From Copromyces sp. CBS 386.78 (lineage: Eukaryota; Ascomycota; Sordariomycetes; Sordariales; Sordariaceae), in the NCBI GenBank assembly GCA_030685235.1, contig MU839195.1, forward strand, positions 1-64,000: a stretch of DNA of 64,000 nt, read 5' to 3'. Positions 1-11,985 of this stretch are shown piece by piece (position 1 is the first letter of the stretch; the number at the start of each line of letters is the position of its first letter). Made by a program: the position numbers and the translations under genes. The notes under the pieces are model-generated. The model searched no databases. It was not told the origin of the DNA and worked only from the letters and a program-made list of their open reading frames with translations.

Positions 1-30
1 TTTTTATTTTTATTTTTATTTTTATTTTTA

Positions 31-61
<31 letters not shown>

Positions 62-130
62 TTTATTTTTATTTTTATTTTTATTTTTATTTTTATTTTT
101 ATTTTTATTTTTATTTTTATTTTTTTTTAT
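1..130. repeat. TTTTTA hexamer simple repeat
   Basis: About 130 bases of near-perfect tandem TTTTTA, with occasional one-base slips such as ATTTTATTTTTA near position 55. It has no coding capacity. It lies at the edge of an AT-rich degenerate block and continues past the window start, so its true length is unknown. It is not the TTAGGG fungal telomere repeat. Confidence 0.9.
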
Positions 131-2240
131 TTTCTAAAGATCCCTTTGGTAAATTTTTTTAAAATTAAGATTCCTCGTTAAATAGAGAGTGTACGGACCT
201 CTAGCTGGGTACAAAATAACCGCTAAGAAATGGCGATCATTTTGGTACCCTTTTTATTTTCTGTGTTAGGGTTATTAGTGAACAAAAAAACTTAGTCATT
301 TGGCTGCCCAGAATCACAGCCACAATCGCAGCCACAATCGCAGCCACGGTCGCAAATATTCACCGCGGTCGCTCACCGTAATCGTATTCACCGCGCTCAC
401 CGCAATCGCATTTACCGCAGTTACTACAATCGCATTTACCGCGGTCGCATCTTCTATAGTCGCATCTTCTACGGTCTTTCAACTACTCTTTTCGATTTTT
501 CTTAACAACCAGAGATCGGAAAAAGATGTAACCAGTGTCAAAATGACCGCCTAATTAAGGCGAACATTTTGTAGGTCTTTTCATTTTAATATCCTTCTTC
601 ATTAAAGAGTAGTATTAATCCAAAAGTATATTGAGCTAAAGTATTTCGCCTATCCCACTTTTCTTCCTGTTTAGGCTAATTAGGTAGTCCGTATTTACGT
701 GTAATTGGAGCCCTGTAGACAGAACCGCCGCTCCTTCCAATTTCGGCGCTTCGGTAGGCTTACGGACTACGACTTTTGGTACGGTTCTTCCATAACACCT
801 TTAGTAAGCCCGACCTCAGCGCCTCCACGGTGGAAGGATGGGCGTTTCAATTAAATGTAACGTTAGTACTAAATATTGGGTAGGATATAGTCGATAGTAG
901 AAATAAGTTAGGTATCGCTATTAGTAATAATTATAGTCGGTAGAGGGAGTTCTAGCTCCCTTATAACCTTCTTGAACGCTTTAATTAACTATATAAACCC
1001 TTCCTCCCTCTCGTTATTAATAATCGCCTAGAATACTAATATAGACGACTTTTCTAATATAATTATAACCCCTTATATAAATAGCGTATAATATCAGTTC
1101 GTTTTATACGTCGTATCGATAAGGAAGGTATATAGGAACCGCTTCTATACGGTTTTTTATACTTCCGTAACCTAAAGGGTATACTATAATATAGTACTCT
1201 ACTTTCCTTACCCTTCATTACCGTACTAATTGAATTTAATAGTTTTAAATACTACTATTACATTACAATCTATCTTTCGAATAAAGGTTTACGTATCTGC
1301 GTAGCTACTATTATCCTATCGCCGTAAGGACTAACATTCGTTATTTAAGTCCTTAAACGTAAAATATAAGTAGGGTAACCGTTTTTTAATAGTAGTATAG
1401 ATAGAGCGTACAATAAAATCGCGTTAGTAAAGTAAGCTATAAATATAATCGAATTCGTCATTTTTAACGGCCCTCATACGTAATATAAAGTAATTAAACA
1501 AGTATTTTAACAATCTATAACTTTCGTATATAAAATTCATTATTTATATAGTTTATTCGCAATTATTCTTTTCGAAAATTTCAATAGCAATACGAAAGGA
1601 ATATTTTAATACCCTTTTATAGGTCGTTATATACTTCCTTTTATATAGATTAGGATTATCTTTTAAGTATTCCTTTTATTTAGTATAATTGTATTAATAA
1701 ACGACCTTCCACTTTTTCCCTTTATTAATATCTTTTTCCAATTTAAACGACCGCTAAATAATATAAATCGACGAACTTTTCTAAAATAAAATAATAATCA
1801 GGGTTGAGCAATATTTTAAAGATTTTATCGTCGGCTAATATAATCTATATAAATTCGTTAAGTGGGATCGAAGACGATAAAGAGGAGGAGGAAGAGGAGG
1901 AGGAGCGACGGCGGTGGCGAAGTAAAAGTGAAAGAAATAGTGAAGGATTATCGTTACGGGGTTATATAAATAGGGGAATAGCTTTAATTATTTAGAATAA
2001 TCATTAGCAATTAAATACGATTAATATTAATTAATTTAAATAAAATAATATACGTTAAGTAAGTTAGTAGTTGTATTGTATTACGCTAGCTATATTATGT
2101 TGCGCTGGTTGTGTTGTGTAAGGATACGAGAATAGGGTGCAAATGTGCAAGTTTGAAAGTGCGAAAAAATTGACTAAGTTAGTGTAAATATTACGTATTA
2201 TTTCAAAAGCGAAATTTAGCAGGTAAAAACGGGGTTTACA
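131..2240. other. AT-rich RIP-like degenerate DNA
   Basis: About 2.1 kb of AT-rich sequence with frequent TA dinucleotides and no long open frame on either strand. The composition changes sharply near 2240, where ordinary GC-balanced DNA begins. Such islands in Neurospora-type genomes are usually transposon copies mutated by RIP. Minus-strand translations around 1250-1700 contain scraps that might come from a LINE-type reverse transcriptase, but I cannot assign a family. A 63-codon open stretch at 1804-1995 is Glu/Arg low complexity and is not called as a gene. Confidence 0.7.
303..470 (+). repeat. Decayed 12-base tandem repeat (CACAATCGCAGC type)
   Basis: Successive units of about 12 bases are visible: two perfect CACAATCGCAGC units, then CACGGTCGCA and diverged copies such as CACCGCAATCGC and TACCGCAGTTAC. 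Most unit differences are C/T or G/A transitions, as expected if an array has suffered RIP. The array sits inside the AT-rich block and is its only GC-moderate stretch. Confidence 0.6.
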
Positions 2241-2532
2241 ATGTCAGGTGTCATCCAGCTGCAAACCCGCTTTTATGTGGGAGATAGTGTGCCGGTAGGT
2301 TTCGATGGTGTGCGGGTAGGTTTACTCTAAGAGAATACAAGTATTTCCCTTGGATGTATAGTTCTCGTACGACCCCTATCCTACCCGCCATTTATCTAAT
2401 ATCCATCCTGCCAAAGGTGTTTGACCCCATCCGAAGCTGGAGGCAACCCCCCCATTCGCGGTGGCCGGAGCTGTGATCTGAGCGGGAGTAGACGTATGTA
2501 TAGCTGCTGGCCAGGCCCCCTTTGAGTCTCTA

Positions 2533-5041
2533 TCATGTACACTCGGTACCTACTGCCACAGGGTTTTGGCCCCGGTATACAGATACCCAATCTGTCAAAG
2601 GTATTTGACTCCGATACGGATCAACAAACCCTGGACCCGGTTCAAAGTCTCCCTTCAGGTTGTCTTTCGTCACAACAGGTGTTTGGCAAGAATACGGACG
2701 AGTAGGAGGAGCACCCGCCGTCTCATGACCGATCTGAGCTGGAGGGGCACGGGGAGGAGGGGTATAATGAACACACAAGGTAGGTTCATGTTCATGTTGC
2801 ACCATCCCCATCCCGGACATCGGCGCCGGACCCATGTGCATGCGCGTCTCACATGCACCCTCAGGCTCACAATCATCCGCCTTCCCGAAATTCATCCAGT
2901 TGCAGCACTGCTTTAACGGCTCAACCACGTTTGCCCACATCTCGGCCCTCCACTTGCCCGTCCTCCACTGGTCCTGCGGGATCGTCTTCTTGCCCCAGAG
3001 ACACCAGCGAACCGCCTTGGCCTCCAGCACGCCCGCCTCCTTCTCGAACGGTCCGAACGGGCTTATCAAGGCATCCAAGGCGTTGAGATCGTACAGGTTA
3101 CTTTGAAGCTCGTGCGAGGACGGGGCTACGGTGTCGTAGTGCCTGCGAATCGGGTGGTCCCGCAGTGCTTGGCCGAAGCACAGCTCGAAGATGATGATTG
3201 CCAGCTGTGTAAAAGGGTCGTCTTGGATCAGCAGGTAGGGGGGGGTTGTTGATGCTTGCCTTTGGGGGGGCAGTTTCGTGTTTGTGTTCATGCTGATGTT
3301 GCACATGCCTGATGGCAGCTGCAGGTAGGGACGGGTTACGGGCAGCCTCTGCATGTGCATCCTCCACCGCAGCAGATCGGCATCGGGGTCGTCGTCGTCG
3401 TCGACGAACATGATGTTGGTTTTGCTGAGCGTGGTGGTCAGCCAGGGCGAGTTGAGGAGCTGGACGAAGGAGGAGGCGATGGCCAGGGCGAGGCCGTATC
3501 GGGAGGATCGCTCAATGCCGCGCAAGAGCTGACGGTCCATGATGCTTTGGAGAGTCATGGTGGGCAGTTCATCTGCGCCGCTGAGGTTGATGGGTCCATG
3601 TCGGTTGTGGACGGTCTCGTAGACCTGGTAGGAGGTCTGGTTGTGGAGGAAAAAGCCGTAGCAGGAATCGCCCCCCTGGACAGTGGACAGCCCAAACGAG
3701 GGTCTTTCGAGGACGGTGCACAGAGAGCGGATGAAATGGTGCCCTTGCTGTGCCGCCATGATACTGTTTACGGCAACCTTGGATCTATCGTCTTGCTTGA
3801 CCTGAAGAAGGGTGAGTGTTTGTGAAGATCTGGACAGGGGTTAGCATGTTGAGATAGCTCTGGCCGACTGAACTGTCTGTCCCGTAGAGTTGTCGTGGTG
3901 TTGGAAGCTGTGGAGGTACTCACTCAACTCCCACAAACATGGTGGTTTTGCCTTTCACGTTTGACCCTCCTGCCTTACCCATAGCCGACTTGACAGGACG
4001 ACTGTCTCGGTGTGAGGGGGCATGTATTGGAGCACTCCCCGATATGTTGGCATTTCCTGGGTCCGAGTCTTTTTCAGCCTGTTCCACGGCAACGATCTTG
4101 GCGTTCCGGACTTTCCATGAATTTGGTGGGTGCATATCAAGTTGTCTTGTGAGTAGGACCTCGAAATCGGGATAACCACTGTACGTAGCGCGATCCCGCA
4201 GGAGAAGATTCGCGGTATGGGCTTTGCATCGACAATTCCAGCTTGACGCGAGGGCGTGAAAAAGCTTGTCGGCGTGTTTCCAGAAGCTGGAGAGTGCTTG
4301 TTCGGCAGCTGTTCCCAGTGAAGATGTACTACTTCTTTGGCTGGATAGCTGGGATGATAGCTTTTTGTTCCTGTCGCTGACCGCCAGTATCTTCTCCAAT
4401 TTGTTGGTACAATCCTCCAGCTCGCGAAAAAGACTCTTGCGGCCGCCACTGCCTTTGAAAGAGAACTTGAGTCTGTACCATTGAAATGACCGGTTTTCGC
4501 TGCTAAAGAGCGTCTTGACCCGCGGAAAAAACCCTGTTGCGCCCTGGGGAGAGTTGGGCAAAATCAGCGCCATGAAGACGTCACAGCACATCCGAGCAGG
4601 TATTCATTCACTTACGGGTGATCTGATCTTACTTTGGACCGACGGGTAGTCCAGAGCAAGCTGGTCAGTGATGGTTTCCACGATTTTCTTGGTGTCGGCT
4701 AACATGTCCATATACAGACTGTAAGAGCCCTGTAACCGGTCCTTGAGAACTTTTGTTATCATCTCATCTTTCCCTTCCCACGGTTGATCTCGTCGAAGTT
4801 GTCCATGCGGATCCCCAATGAGCTTGCGGATATGGTCTTGGTCAAGATCCATCACCGGAACCAAAAGTTCTGCCAAATGACTGGACAAAATAAGTTCGCT
4901 GTATGAGAGCGCATCCCTCCATTTCTTGTGCTCGCGTCTTATCCTGTAGAAATGTCCAAGTCGGTCGGCGGCCTCGCCATATTTCTCGAGGGCCGTTATG
5001 GCGAGCGGGATGATGCCAAACACAAGACCGGCAACCTCCAT
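2533..5041 (-). CDS. DUF7580-family protein, three exons
   Basis: The gene model is complement(2533..3829, 3924..4543, 4616..5041), 780 residues. Both introns have clear signals: 4544-4615 has a GTAAGT donor and a CCCCAG acceptor, and 3830-3923 has GTGAGT, a GCTAAC branch site and a GTCCAG acceptor. The reading frame is kept across both joins. The start is the ATG opening MEVAGLVFGIIPLAITAL, the hydrophobic N-terminus usual for this family. The C-terminal half has the family core SRYGLALAIASSFVQLL...PWL and IIIFELCFGQ. DUF7580 proteins are common in filamentous ascomycetes, often in large lineage-specific families, and are thought to resemble self/non-self (HET/HeLo-type) proteins; that role is inference. 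The last ~90 residues are Pro/Met rich and may be a diverged tail. The gene is divergent from the C2H2 gene at 5827. Confidence 0.8.
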
Positions 5042-5826
5042 CGAGTAGGGGGCCAGACAAAAGTAGCACGGTGGGTGGGTGAGGTTGTAGAGGAGGACCG
5101 GTTGTGACTTCCTCTTCCCTTCGTTGCGGTCCAATGTTGAGCAATAAAGTCAACCACAAAAGGGGGAAACCTAAAGGAGTCGAGTCTGGAGGCCTGGCGA
5201 ACCTGGCAAGAACTGGTGCGGGGAATGGGCAATGCACCTGCGTAACTCTGCATACCTACCTTACACATCACAGCCACAACATGTTACATGCCCAGGCTAT
5301 TTGAGGCTGGAACTCGGGACCATTGTCGAATCAAACTCTTCACAAGGATCTACACCATCACAACCTAATCATGGTTTGCTAGCATGGTTCTTTGGGCAAG
5401 GCATTCTCACCACGAGAGCGAATACTGGAGCCATGACTTTGCCAATACTTTCTGAAAAAGGCATTTTCCGACCCTCTCTGATGCCAACAAGCTCCCTTTC
5501 CTTGTCTAGTAAGACACAGTAACCCGGATATCATAACATCTTGAAGGTGGCGGCGAGGTCTTCCGCTAACACGCCGTCCAGGGGGGACACTGTACCATGG
5601 GGAAGATTACACGCCCGATGCGACTCTACCAACATATGCCCCAGTGCTTGGAACTGTGTTGGAAACTGGCCGTGAACGTGGAGGGTCGAGATCACGCGGG
5701 GCATCTCGGCCAGACATCAAGGAATAACGAGTACCACGTTGACTGAGCGGTACCAGGCATGTTTGAGCCTCGGATACAACCGACAACCTTTTTCGCATCC
5801 GCCTTACCCTTGCTTCCAACTTGGAC
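5042..5826. promoter_or_regulatory. Shared divergent promoter region
   Basis: This 785-base interval lies between the start of the DUF7580 gene (-) and the start of the C2H2 acuF-like gene (+). It must hold both 5' leaders and promoters. I see no convincing gene, tRNA or clear TATA element in it. The short open frames inside it do not resemble proteins. Confidence 0.5.
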
Positions 5827-7999
5827 ATGATGTCTCTTCCTCCTGGAGGATGGGACGACAGCTTTGACGCACAAATGGACGAGACAATCAGCAGTAGATG
5901 TCACAAGATTCAGCGGCAGTTGGCCGCCTTGGTCGCCGCATTTGAGCATGAGATAATCAACGTGTCAACCTCAGTTACCGCCTTCTCCATCAGAGATACA
6001 CTGGAGAGATTCATGCTATGGGCGGGCAACCTTGGGGCTCTTCAAAGATCCGAGTCCAAGCTTTCGCTGGATAGCAGATTGGCCGGCTTCCAGGACGTAC
6101 GAAAGTTTATCTGTACCGAATTGGAGGACATGTTTCAGGCACTCACGGACCGTATGTTACCTTTTGTTCATGGCAGGCTACCTCCTCCTCTAGGTACCTT
6201 GACCGTACCTCATGGCTAAAGAATTGTCAAAATAGTTACGGGAATCCTCGATGGCTCCACGCCCAATCGCTTGATGGATGATGGCTTAGGCCCTGACGAG
6301 ATGGATGAGCTATTGGACGACGAGCCTCTTGATGAAGCCGACTCCCTTCTTCAAGTTATTTCCGAGAGTCTATCGTCCCTGTTCAAAGCCGGTATTCTCA
6401 TCCGTCAACCGGCGTCCAGCACAAGGGACCGCTTCGAGCGTGCCATTCGGTCACCAAAGTACACGTTACCCGAGAAATGGGACATTGACTACGCACAGCA
6501 GAAGTATCCGAAGCTGGGGCGGGGAAAGCTGTCCAAGCGTATGGGCAGGGCAATCACAAAACGAAGGCAGTTCATCGCCTACTGCCGTGATCACGCATCT
6601 CGCTTGGCCCAGACAGTGGTTAATCATGAAGAAGGCGGCAATGACGACGACGATAATGACCGGGACACTCACTATGACGACGACGACGGCGAGAGTCGGG
6701 TGGCTACGAGTGCCGTACAATCTAGCAAGGCAACAACCTTTGTTCCCAAGAGAAATCTGATGCAGGCCCTGCAGGAGCAAAGAGAGCTGGAACAATACGA
6801 AAACGACCCTTTTGACGACGACGCCACTTCGGTCTACTCCAACCTCAGCATATCTACCACGTCGGAGGAAATGGCCAGCCTTAAATTACCTCGCTTGGCG
6901 GACCTCTCACCCGATGATCGGCCATTCGAATGTCCCATCTGCTTCACCCTTCAGCAGTTTCCTTCCGAGAATGCATGGCGGTAGGTTCCATCACCTAAAA
7001 TGCGCCACTTGACACATAGCAACACACATGACCGTGCGGAAACAGTGAGACTAACCAAAGGTACCTTATGTCTCCAGCCGCCACGCCTTTAAGGACCTAA
7101 AAGCCTATCTCTGCACCAAAGGCGGCAAAGGTTGCGACGAGAAATTATTTGAAGACCGAACCAGCTGGTTCAACCACGAGCTCGAGGAGCACCGCTCCAG
7201 CTACCTCTGTCTCCTGTGCGTTGGTGGTGAGGGCACTGGTGGTACATGTACCGGAAAACCCGACCTGATGATGCCACGAGGGGAGTTCAGGGAGCATATC
7301 CGCGACTTTCACGGAGAGTTTGAGAAGGACCAACTCGACAGGTTCGTGGAAACCGGACGACAACCCATCACGGCTTTCAACGCCCGTGACTGTCCGTTTT
7401 GCAACGAGTGGTCGGAACGTCTCAAGAAGAAGAACAACATGAGGAACCCTCCCAATCCCGAGGGGGATGTTGATGTGGTCGTTAGCGTGAAAAGGTTTAG
7501 GGGCCATGTGGCCATGCATCTGGAGCAACTTGCCATCTGGGCGGTTCCGCAACATCAAACTCAGATGGACGAGGATGACGACGGGGAGGGTTCGGTGGAT
7601 TTGGACTCACAACACAGTGGTGGTGGTTCTGGCGGTTCGGACCGAGAGGATGAGGACGACATGGATGATACAACAGAAGAACAGGCAGAGGAGGAGGGCC
7701 AGAATGAGAAAGACGCGAAGGAGACTGCTTCCACAGATGAGGCTGGTACCGAGATCGACGAGGAGGCAGAGAGGAAGAGCAAAGAGAAGAAGATGGAAGA
7801 ATGGCAGAAACATCTAGATGCTGCGGCAAAGATTAAGGCCGAGATCGAGGAGCTAGAGAGAAAGGAGAAGGAGAAAGAAGAGGAAATAAGGAGGAAGAAG
7901 GAGGCGGAAGAGGAAGAAATAAGGAAGCAGAAGGAGAAGCAAGATGAGATAAGGAAGAGGGAAGAAGACCGGCTGAGAGATATGTTGTGGTATGTCTAG
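5827..7999 (+). CDS. C2H2-type zinc-finger protein, oxidoreductase acuF-like family
   Basis: The model is join(5827..6151, 6236..6980, 7078..7999), about 663 residues. The first intron has GTATGT, a GCTAA branch site and an AATAG acceptor; the second has GTAGGT, CTAAC and CTCCAG. Both joins keep frame. The N-terminal helical region (RDTLERFMLWAGNLGAL) is typical of a large fungal family that also precedes NLR-like proteins. Residues 300-330 carry the ECPICFTLQQF knuckle, followed after the second intron by RHAFKDLKAYLCT, cysteine pairs (CLLC, CPFC) and HIRDFH/HVAMHLEQLA histidines that complete atypical zinc fingers. The C-terminus is an acidic stretch and then a long Glu/Lys coiled coil ending ...LRDMLWYV. 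The annotation name acuF-like is historic; no enzyme activity is implied. Pairing with DUF7580 suggests an accessory or incompatibility-type locus (inference). Confidence 0.8.
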
Positions 8000-8608
8000 G
8001 TAGCTTCCTTCGTCTTTTAAATCCGAGGTCCAAGTAGGGTCTATGTATACCCATTCACCGAGCCAGATATGCATGCCATGGGAAAATGATGAACACACTC
8101 GTGATTTTGCCACGAAATGCAACGCAACACTCACAGGTATTCCTCGATGAGTAGAGGTACCTTACTATATGAGATGCTGGCACGGCTTCTGTTCCATTCC
8201 CCTTTTCTTCTTTCTCCTCCAGCACGGCCTTCCCTCTTTATATCTTTCGTAGCTAGATGCCTAGCCACGCGACTAGGGCAATAAGGGGTCGGCCGTGGAA
8301 CCGTACAACCAACACTTCAGCCGGCCATGGAGTGTATCTCGACTTGTCCGTTCCTTCATATTGTTCTCGTCCTGCCTGGATGTGATGTTGTCGTCACTTG
8401 ATGACGGCAATCTTTGGGGGCATCTTCCACAGGTTATCTGGCGAGTGAGTGTCAAAGCAGCACAGAAAGTTTCGTGACACGGGAGCCTCGGGCTTTCGAA
8501 ATTCAAAGTTGCATTGGGGGTATCAAGGGGCAGCCATACTGCAACCAATAAAACAAAGCGAGCAAGGCTGAAGAGAACGACACCACCTTCCGATGACTGC
8601 CGGGCTCA
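8000..8608. other. Convergent 3' intergenic region
   Basis: The 3' ends of the C2H2 gene (+) and fta1 (-) meet here. The 609 bases contain no credible gene, tRNA or repeat. The short open frames at 8273-8548 overlap each other on opposite strands and look random. Confidence 0.5.
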
Positions 8609-9976
8609 TCACGCCAACGCCTTCCCACCCTCAGCCTTTCCAACCAAGCCCTCAACCAACTTCCACACGGCGGCCCCCCTCTGCCTCTGCCTCTGTCCTC
8701 CCTCGCGTGGCTTAAACACCTTCAATCTCCCCTCCGACATGACAAACCCGCCACAGGCAATCTTGGTGACCCTCACGCCCGGATGAAACAGGTTCAAGCC
8801 CAGGTGCTTGTCGACATAGCGGCCCAGTGCTTCGGTAAACGGCGACGGCGATTGCACTTGTGCTTGTTCCTCCTCCTCCTCCGTTTCCTTGTTGTCTCCA
8901 TCATGAACAGAACTAGCCCTCCTCCACTCCCAGCCTTCTTCACCTAGCCGACCAGCCAACTTTTGTCGTTTTTTGACGTCTATTTCCCACGTTTTTTTTT
9001 TTTCCTTGCCTTTGTCCTTGTCCTCCTTCTCCCTTTCCCCATCGGCAGCAGCTATCTGCTTCCCACCAGCCTGCACGAATCCGCTTACTTCGGAAGCAGG
9101 AATGATGATATCAATGCCCTTTATCGCCAAAGGTTCCTGGTCTCCTGCAGCAGCGGGAGTGGCGCCAGAATGGGTATCCCCTCTGTTCTCGGGCGGCGCC
9201 ATGTAAAACCCAAGATTAAGCACCACGTCCTTTGCTGACTCTTGTATTCCAGCGGTTTGTATCCACGATTCCCATGACTGTACGAGGCTGCGGGTGCCGA
9301 GACGGAGAGAAGTGACGCGGCAGTCGAAGGTTGTGGAGAGGAAGTCGCTGATGACTGATTTGAGAGGGGCGGGCATTCGGAGGAGAAGGAGGGGGAGGTG
9401 GAGGAAGTGGGACGGGTCTGGTGGTGAGGTTGGTTGGGTTCCGGAGACATTGAACTTGGTTGTCAAAAGGTCTGGTTGTTGTTGATCCGAGGAGGACGAA
9501 GGGAGCAGCAGGGCGGTACATTGGGCCGTCTCGTAGCGAAGCAGAAGATGGAGAGCTTTCTTGTCTGTCCTCGCGGTATCTTGGTCCTCCTCGTCTTCGC
9601 TTTCGTGCTGTTGGGAGCCCGTCATGCCCAACACGGTCCCCATGCTGACCCATCGTATATCGACCAACTCCAGCGCCCCGGCTCTTCCCCCCATAGCTCC
9701 ATCCTCTCCATCTGCCCTCCCCAGCCCGACCTCGACGCCGCGGACTACATCTCCGACTAGTATTTCGCGCAGTCGCTGTGAAAGAGTCTGTAACCGGTCG
9801 CGGTTGAGCGCTTGCTTTCCGACGTAGAGAGGCGAGACGCGGTGGGTAGAAAAGGTGGTGTTATAGAAGGGTGGTCGGCACAATTCTTGTTGCTCGAGGA
9901 CTTCGGGGGAGGTGGATGACTGTCGCGGTTCGGGTTCGGGCTCGGATTCAATCCTCTGGCGTTTGCGTGGTGGCAT
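8609..9976 (-). CDS. fta1: Kinetochore Sim4/CCAN complex subunit Fta1 (CENP-L homologue)
   Basis: A single exon of 455 residues. The start is the ATG of MPPRKRQRIESEPEP (9976); an in-frame upstream TTG is not a plausible start. After a basic nuclear-targeting N-terminus comes the family's hallmark opening (PPFYNTTFSTHRVSPLY, then LSQRLREILVGDVVRGVEVG). The middle has acidic and Ser-rich insertions. The C-terminus is conserved (FTEALGRYVDKHLGLNLF...GVRVTKIACGGFVMSEGRLK). Fta1/CENP-L pairs with CENP-N (Chl4/Mis15) in the constitutive centromere-associated network, binding CENP-A chromatin in the nucleus. Identification rests on recalled family motifs; the length is normal for filamentous fungi. 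The gene is convergent with the C2H2 gene and divergent from the membrane protein at 11986. Confidence 0.8.
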   Translation of the reverse strand: MPPRKRQRIESEPEPEPRQSSTSPEVLEQQELCRPPFYNTTFSTHRVSPLYVGKQALNRDRLQTLSQRLREILVGDVVRGVEVGLGRADGEDGAMGGRAGALELVDIRWVSMGTVLGMTGSQQHESEDEEDQDTARTDKKALHLLLRYETAQCTALLLPSSSSDQQQPDLLTTKFNVSGTQPTSPPDPSHFLHLPLLLLRMPAPLKSVISDFLSTTFDCRVTSLRLGTRSLVQSWESWIQTAGIQESAKDVVLNLGFYMAPPENRGDTHSGATPAAAGDQEPLAIKGIDIIIPASEVSGFVQAGGKQIAAADGEREKEDKDKGKEKKKTWEIDVKKRQKLAGRLGEEGWEWRRASSVHDGDNKETEEEEEQAQVQSPSPFTEALGRYVDKHLGLNLFHPGVRVTKIACGGFVMSEGRLKVFKPREGGQRQRQRGAAVWKLVEGLVGKAEGGKALA

Positions 9977-11985
9977 ATTGTGTGTGGTCGATTGTTGATG
10001 TTTTGGGGAAAAAGGCAACAACGGAAAGTCAACAATGTTGCCATGGGGTTATTACCTGTGCGCTCGGGCGGGGAAGACCCTGAAGCGTGCTGTGGTTACA
10101 GCAGGCTCGGATTGAAAACTAGGGTTAGGGTTAGACGAGCCCCCCTTCAGCTAAAAGGACGTACCTATTGATGCTGGTTTGATTGTTAGCGTGGTTCAAA
10201 CCCCATATTTTCTTACATTGGGTTCGCAAGGCAGGACAGGTCTATCTACGCTATCTAATTGGCTGAAATCGCCTGATCTCAAGGTGACCGCAACTCCCTT
10301 ACACACACTCCTTGTATCGCCAGCGGTGGACCCGACCAGAATCACCCAAATCACCAGTATCAATCATCCCCACCTTCTATAATGGGTAAAGTTAGAGGGC
10401 ATTCACAGCGCACTTGCAGGGCATTTGGAAGGCATTCGCAGCCGTCTGCCCTGTCTAAAACCCACAATGTACCACGCTAGCAATCAAACCAGTCCTAGGG
10501 TGTACTGTATTTCGGTTACGTAGCCCGTCATGCAGTGCACGCGACCGCCAACGAACCGTGCGAGTGTCTCGCTCATCCATCTACTGTATCCCAGTCGCAG
10601 CCACCGGAGCCAAGTGAAGCTATTCCCAATCAAGTCAACGATCACGCATTAGGACCCACGTACATCGTGTCGGACCCAGAATCCCTGTTCTCGCGTGGCC
10701 TTTTCTTCTTTCTTTCTTTCTTTTCATGTTCCCCGGTTTCGTTGACAGGTCCATTCATGGTTTCGTTGACGGGCAGATGTCTCGCTTTTCTTCATCACGG
10801 TGACAGCTACCTTCATCCTCGGCCTCACTTTCATCATGTCTCTCAACCACTCGACATTGGCAACGCTGACGGAAGCCTAACCTAACTAATGGTTGACACC
10901 TTGACACCTTGACAGAGCGAAAAGCCTCAAAGAGCCTAGAGGTGAAGCACCACTAGCGACCTAGTCTTGGGAGAACAAAAGCTATCGAAAGCTCGGTTAT
11001 GTAGCTTCGGACCGGCAGAAAGATGGCAGCGGAAGCCAAGTTGATTTCATGGGCCAAGCTGCCGAGACTCAAAGTTTCCGGGGAAGAGGACAGGTCGCGT
11101 GGTGTCATCGTGCTTCTTGACAGATGGATTGATAATCGACCATCTTTCCCCTGAACCCACCGTCAAAGCACAACCGGTCTCACCAGGCCTAGAACCTTAC
11201 CATAGTTGTCGGTCCGGGGGTGATTTCACACATGCCGCGGCCGCACCGTTACGTTTCCGAGTTGGATATGGATTTCCCCTTCTCACCGAGTCACCACTAG
11301 CACCACTAGCACCGGAAAGGCGTCCTACCTAGTGTACATAGGCCCGTCCGTCCCCAGCACAATGGAACATGGCCGCGCATCGCCGTACGCACCACGGAAA
11401 ATTCTTGATTTGTGCCAAGTTTCAGTTATGCGGGGGAACTTCCAGGCTGGGAAAGGGTCGAGAACGAACGAACGGCATGGCGGACTGGACCCGAAGAAGA
11501 AGGAGAAGGAGAACATGGAAGGGCTGAAGGGGTGTGTGTGTGCCTTGTGTTAGACATCCAGATCGCTATATTGTAATGCCTTTTATCTCCCTTGTTCCCT
11601 CCTCACCACATGGCTGGCTTGCTTGCTTGCTTTCTTGTCCATCTTTCTTTTTGTGTTTTTAAACTTTCAGACGGCTTGGTTTTCACTGCGACTGTTGCAC
11701 TACTAAGGTACTCAAGTCACAAAAGCAGGGAGTCAGTCTAGCACTGCTAGTGTACTCGCCACTCAGCAGAGGGAAAGGATATCCGATATAGGGCTGGTGG
11801 GATTCCTAACAAGGGACATTGTTGTCCATCATTCGATTACATCAGTTGAGAACAAACACAACTCCACAGAGGAATTCATTCCATCGTTGAGAATCATCAA
11901 CAACAAAATACCGACCGACGAGAAGGAGATATCACGAATATCACAACACAACACAACACAACACACACATACCTTAACCGCCAAA
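9977..11985. other. 2-kb divergent intergenic region
   Basis: This lies between fta1 (-) and the rhodopsin-like gene (+). It contains GC-balanced sequence with no open frame that resembles a protein. A TTAGGGTTAGGG pair occurs at 10120-10135, and there are CT-rich stretches near 10700 and 11630 (GCTTGCTTGCTT). The final 150 bases, with an ACAACACAACACAACAC run, look like a fungal 5' untranslated leader for the gene at 11986. Confidence 0.5.

Noticed and set aside
1804..1995. Glu/Arg-rich 63-codon frame
   Set aside because: Low-complexity stretch (GAGGAGGAGG) inside RIP-like DNA, no support as a gene.
10120..10135. TTAGGG repeats as a chromosome end
   Set aside because: Only two units, surrounded by ordinary genes, so not a telomere.
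10535..10885. 116-codon frame in the fta1/rhodopsin-like intergenic region
   Set aside because: Does not begin with a sound ATG context, has a Phe/Ser low-complexity middle and shows no family resemblance.
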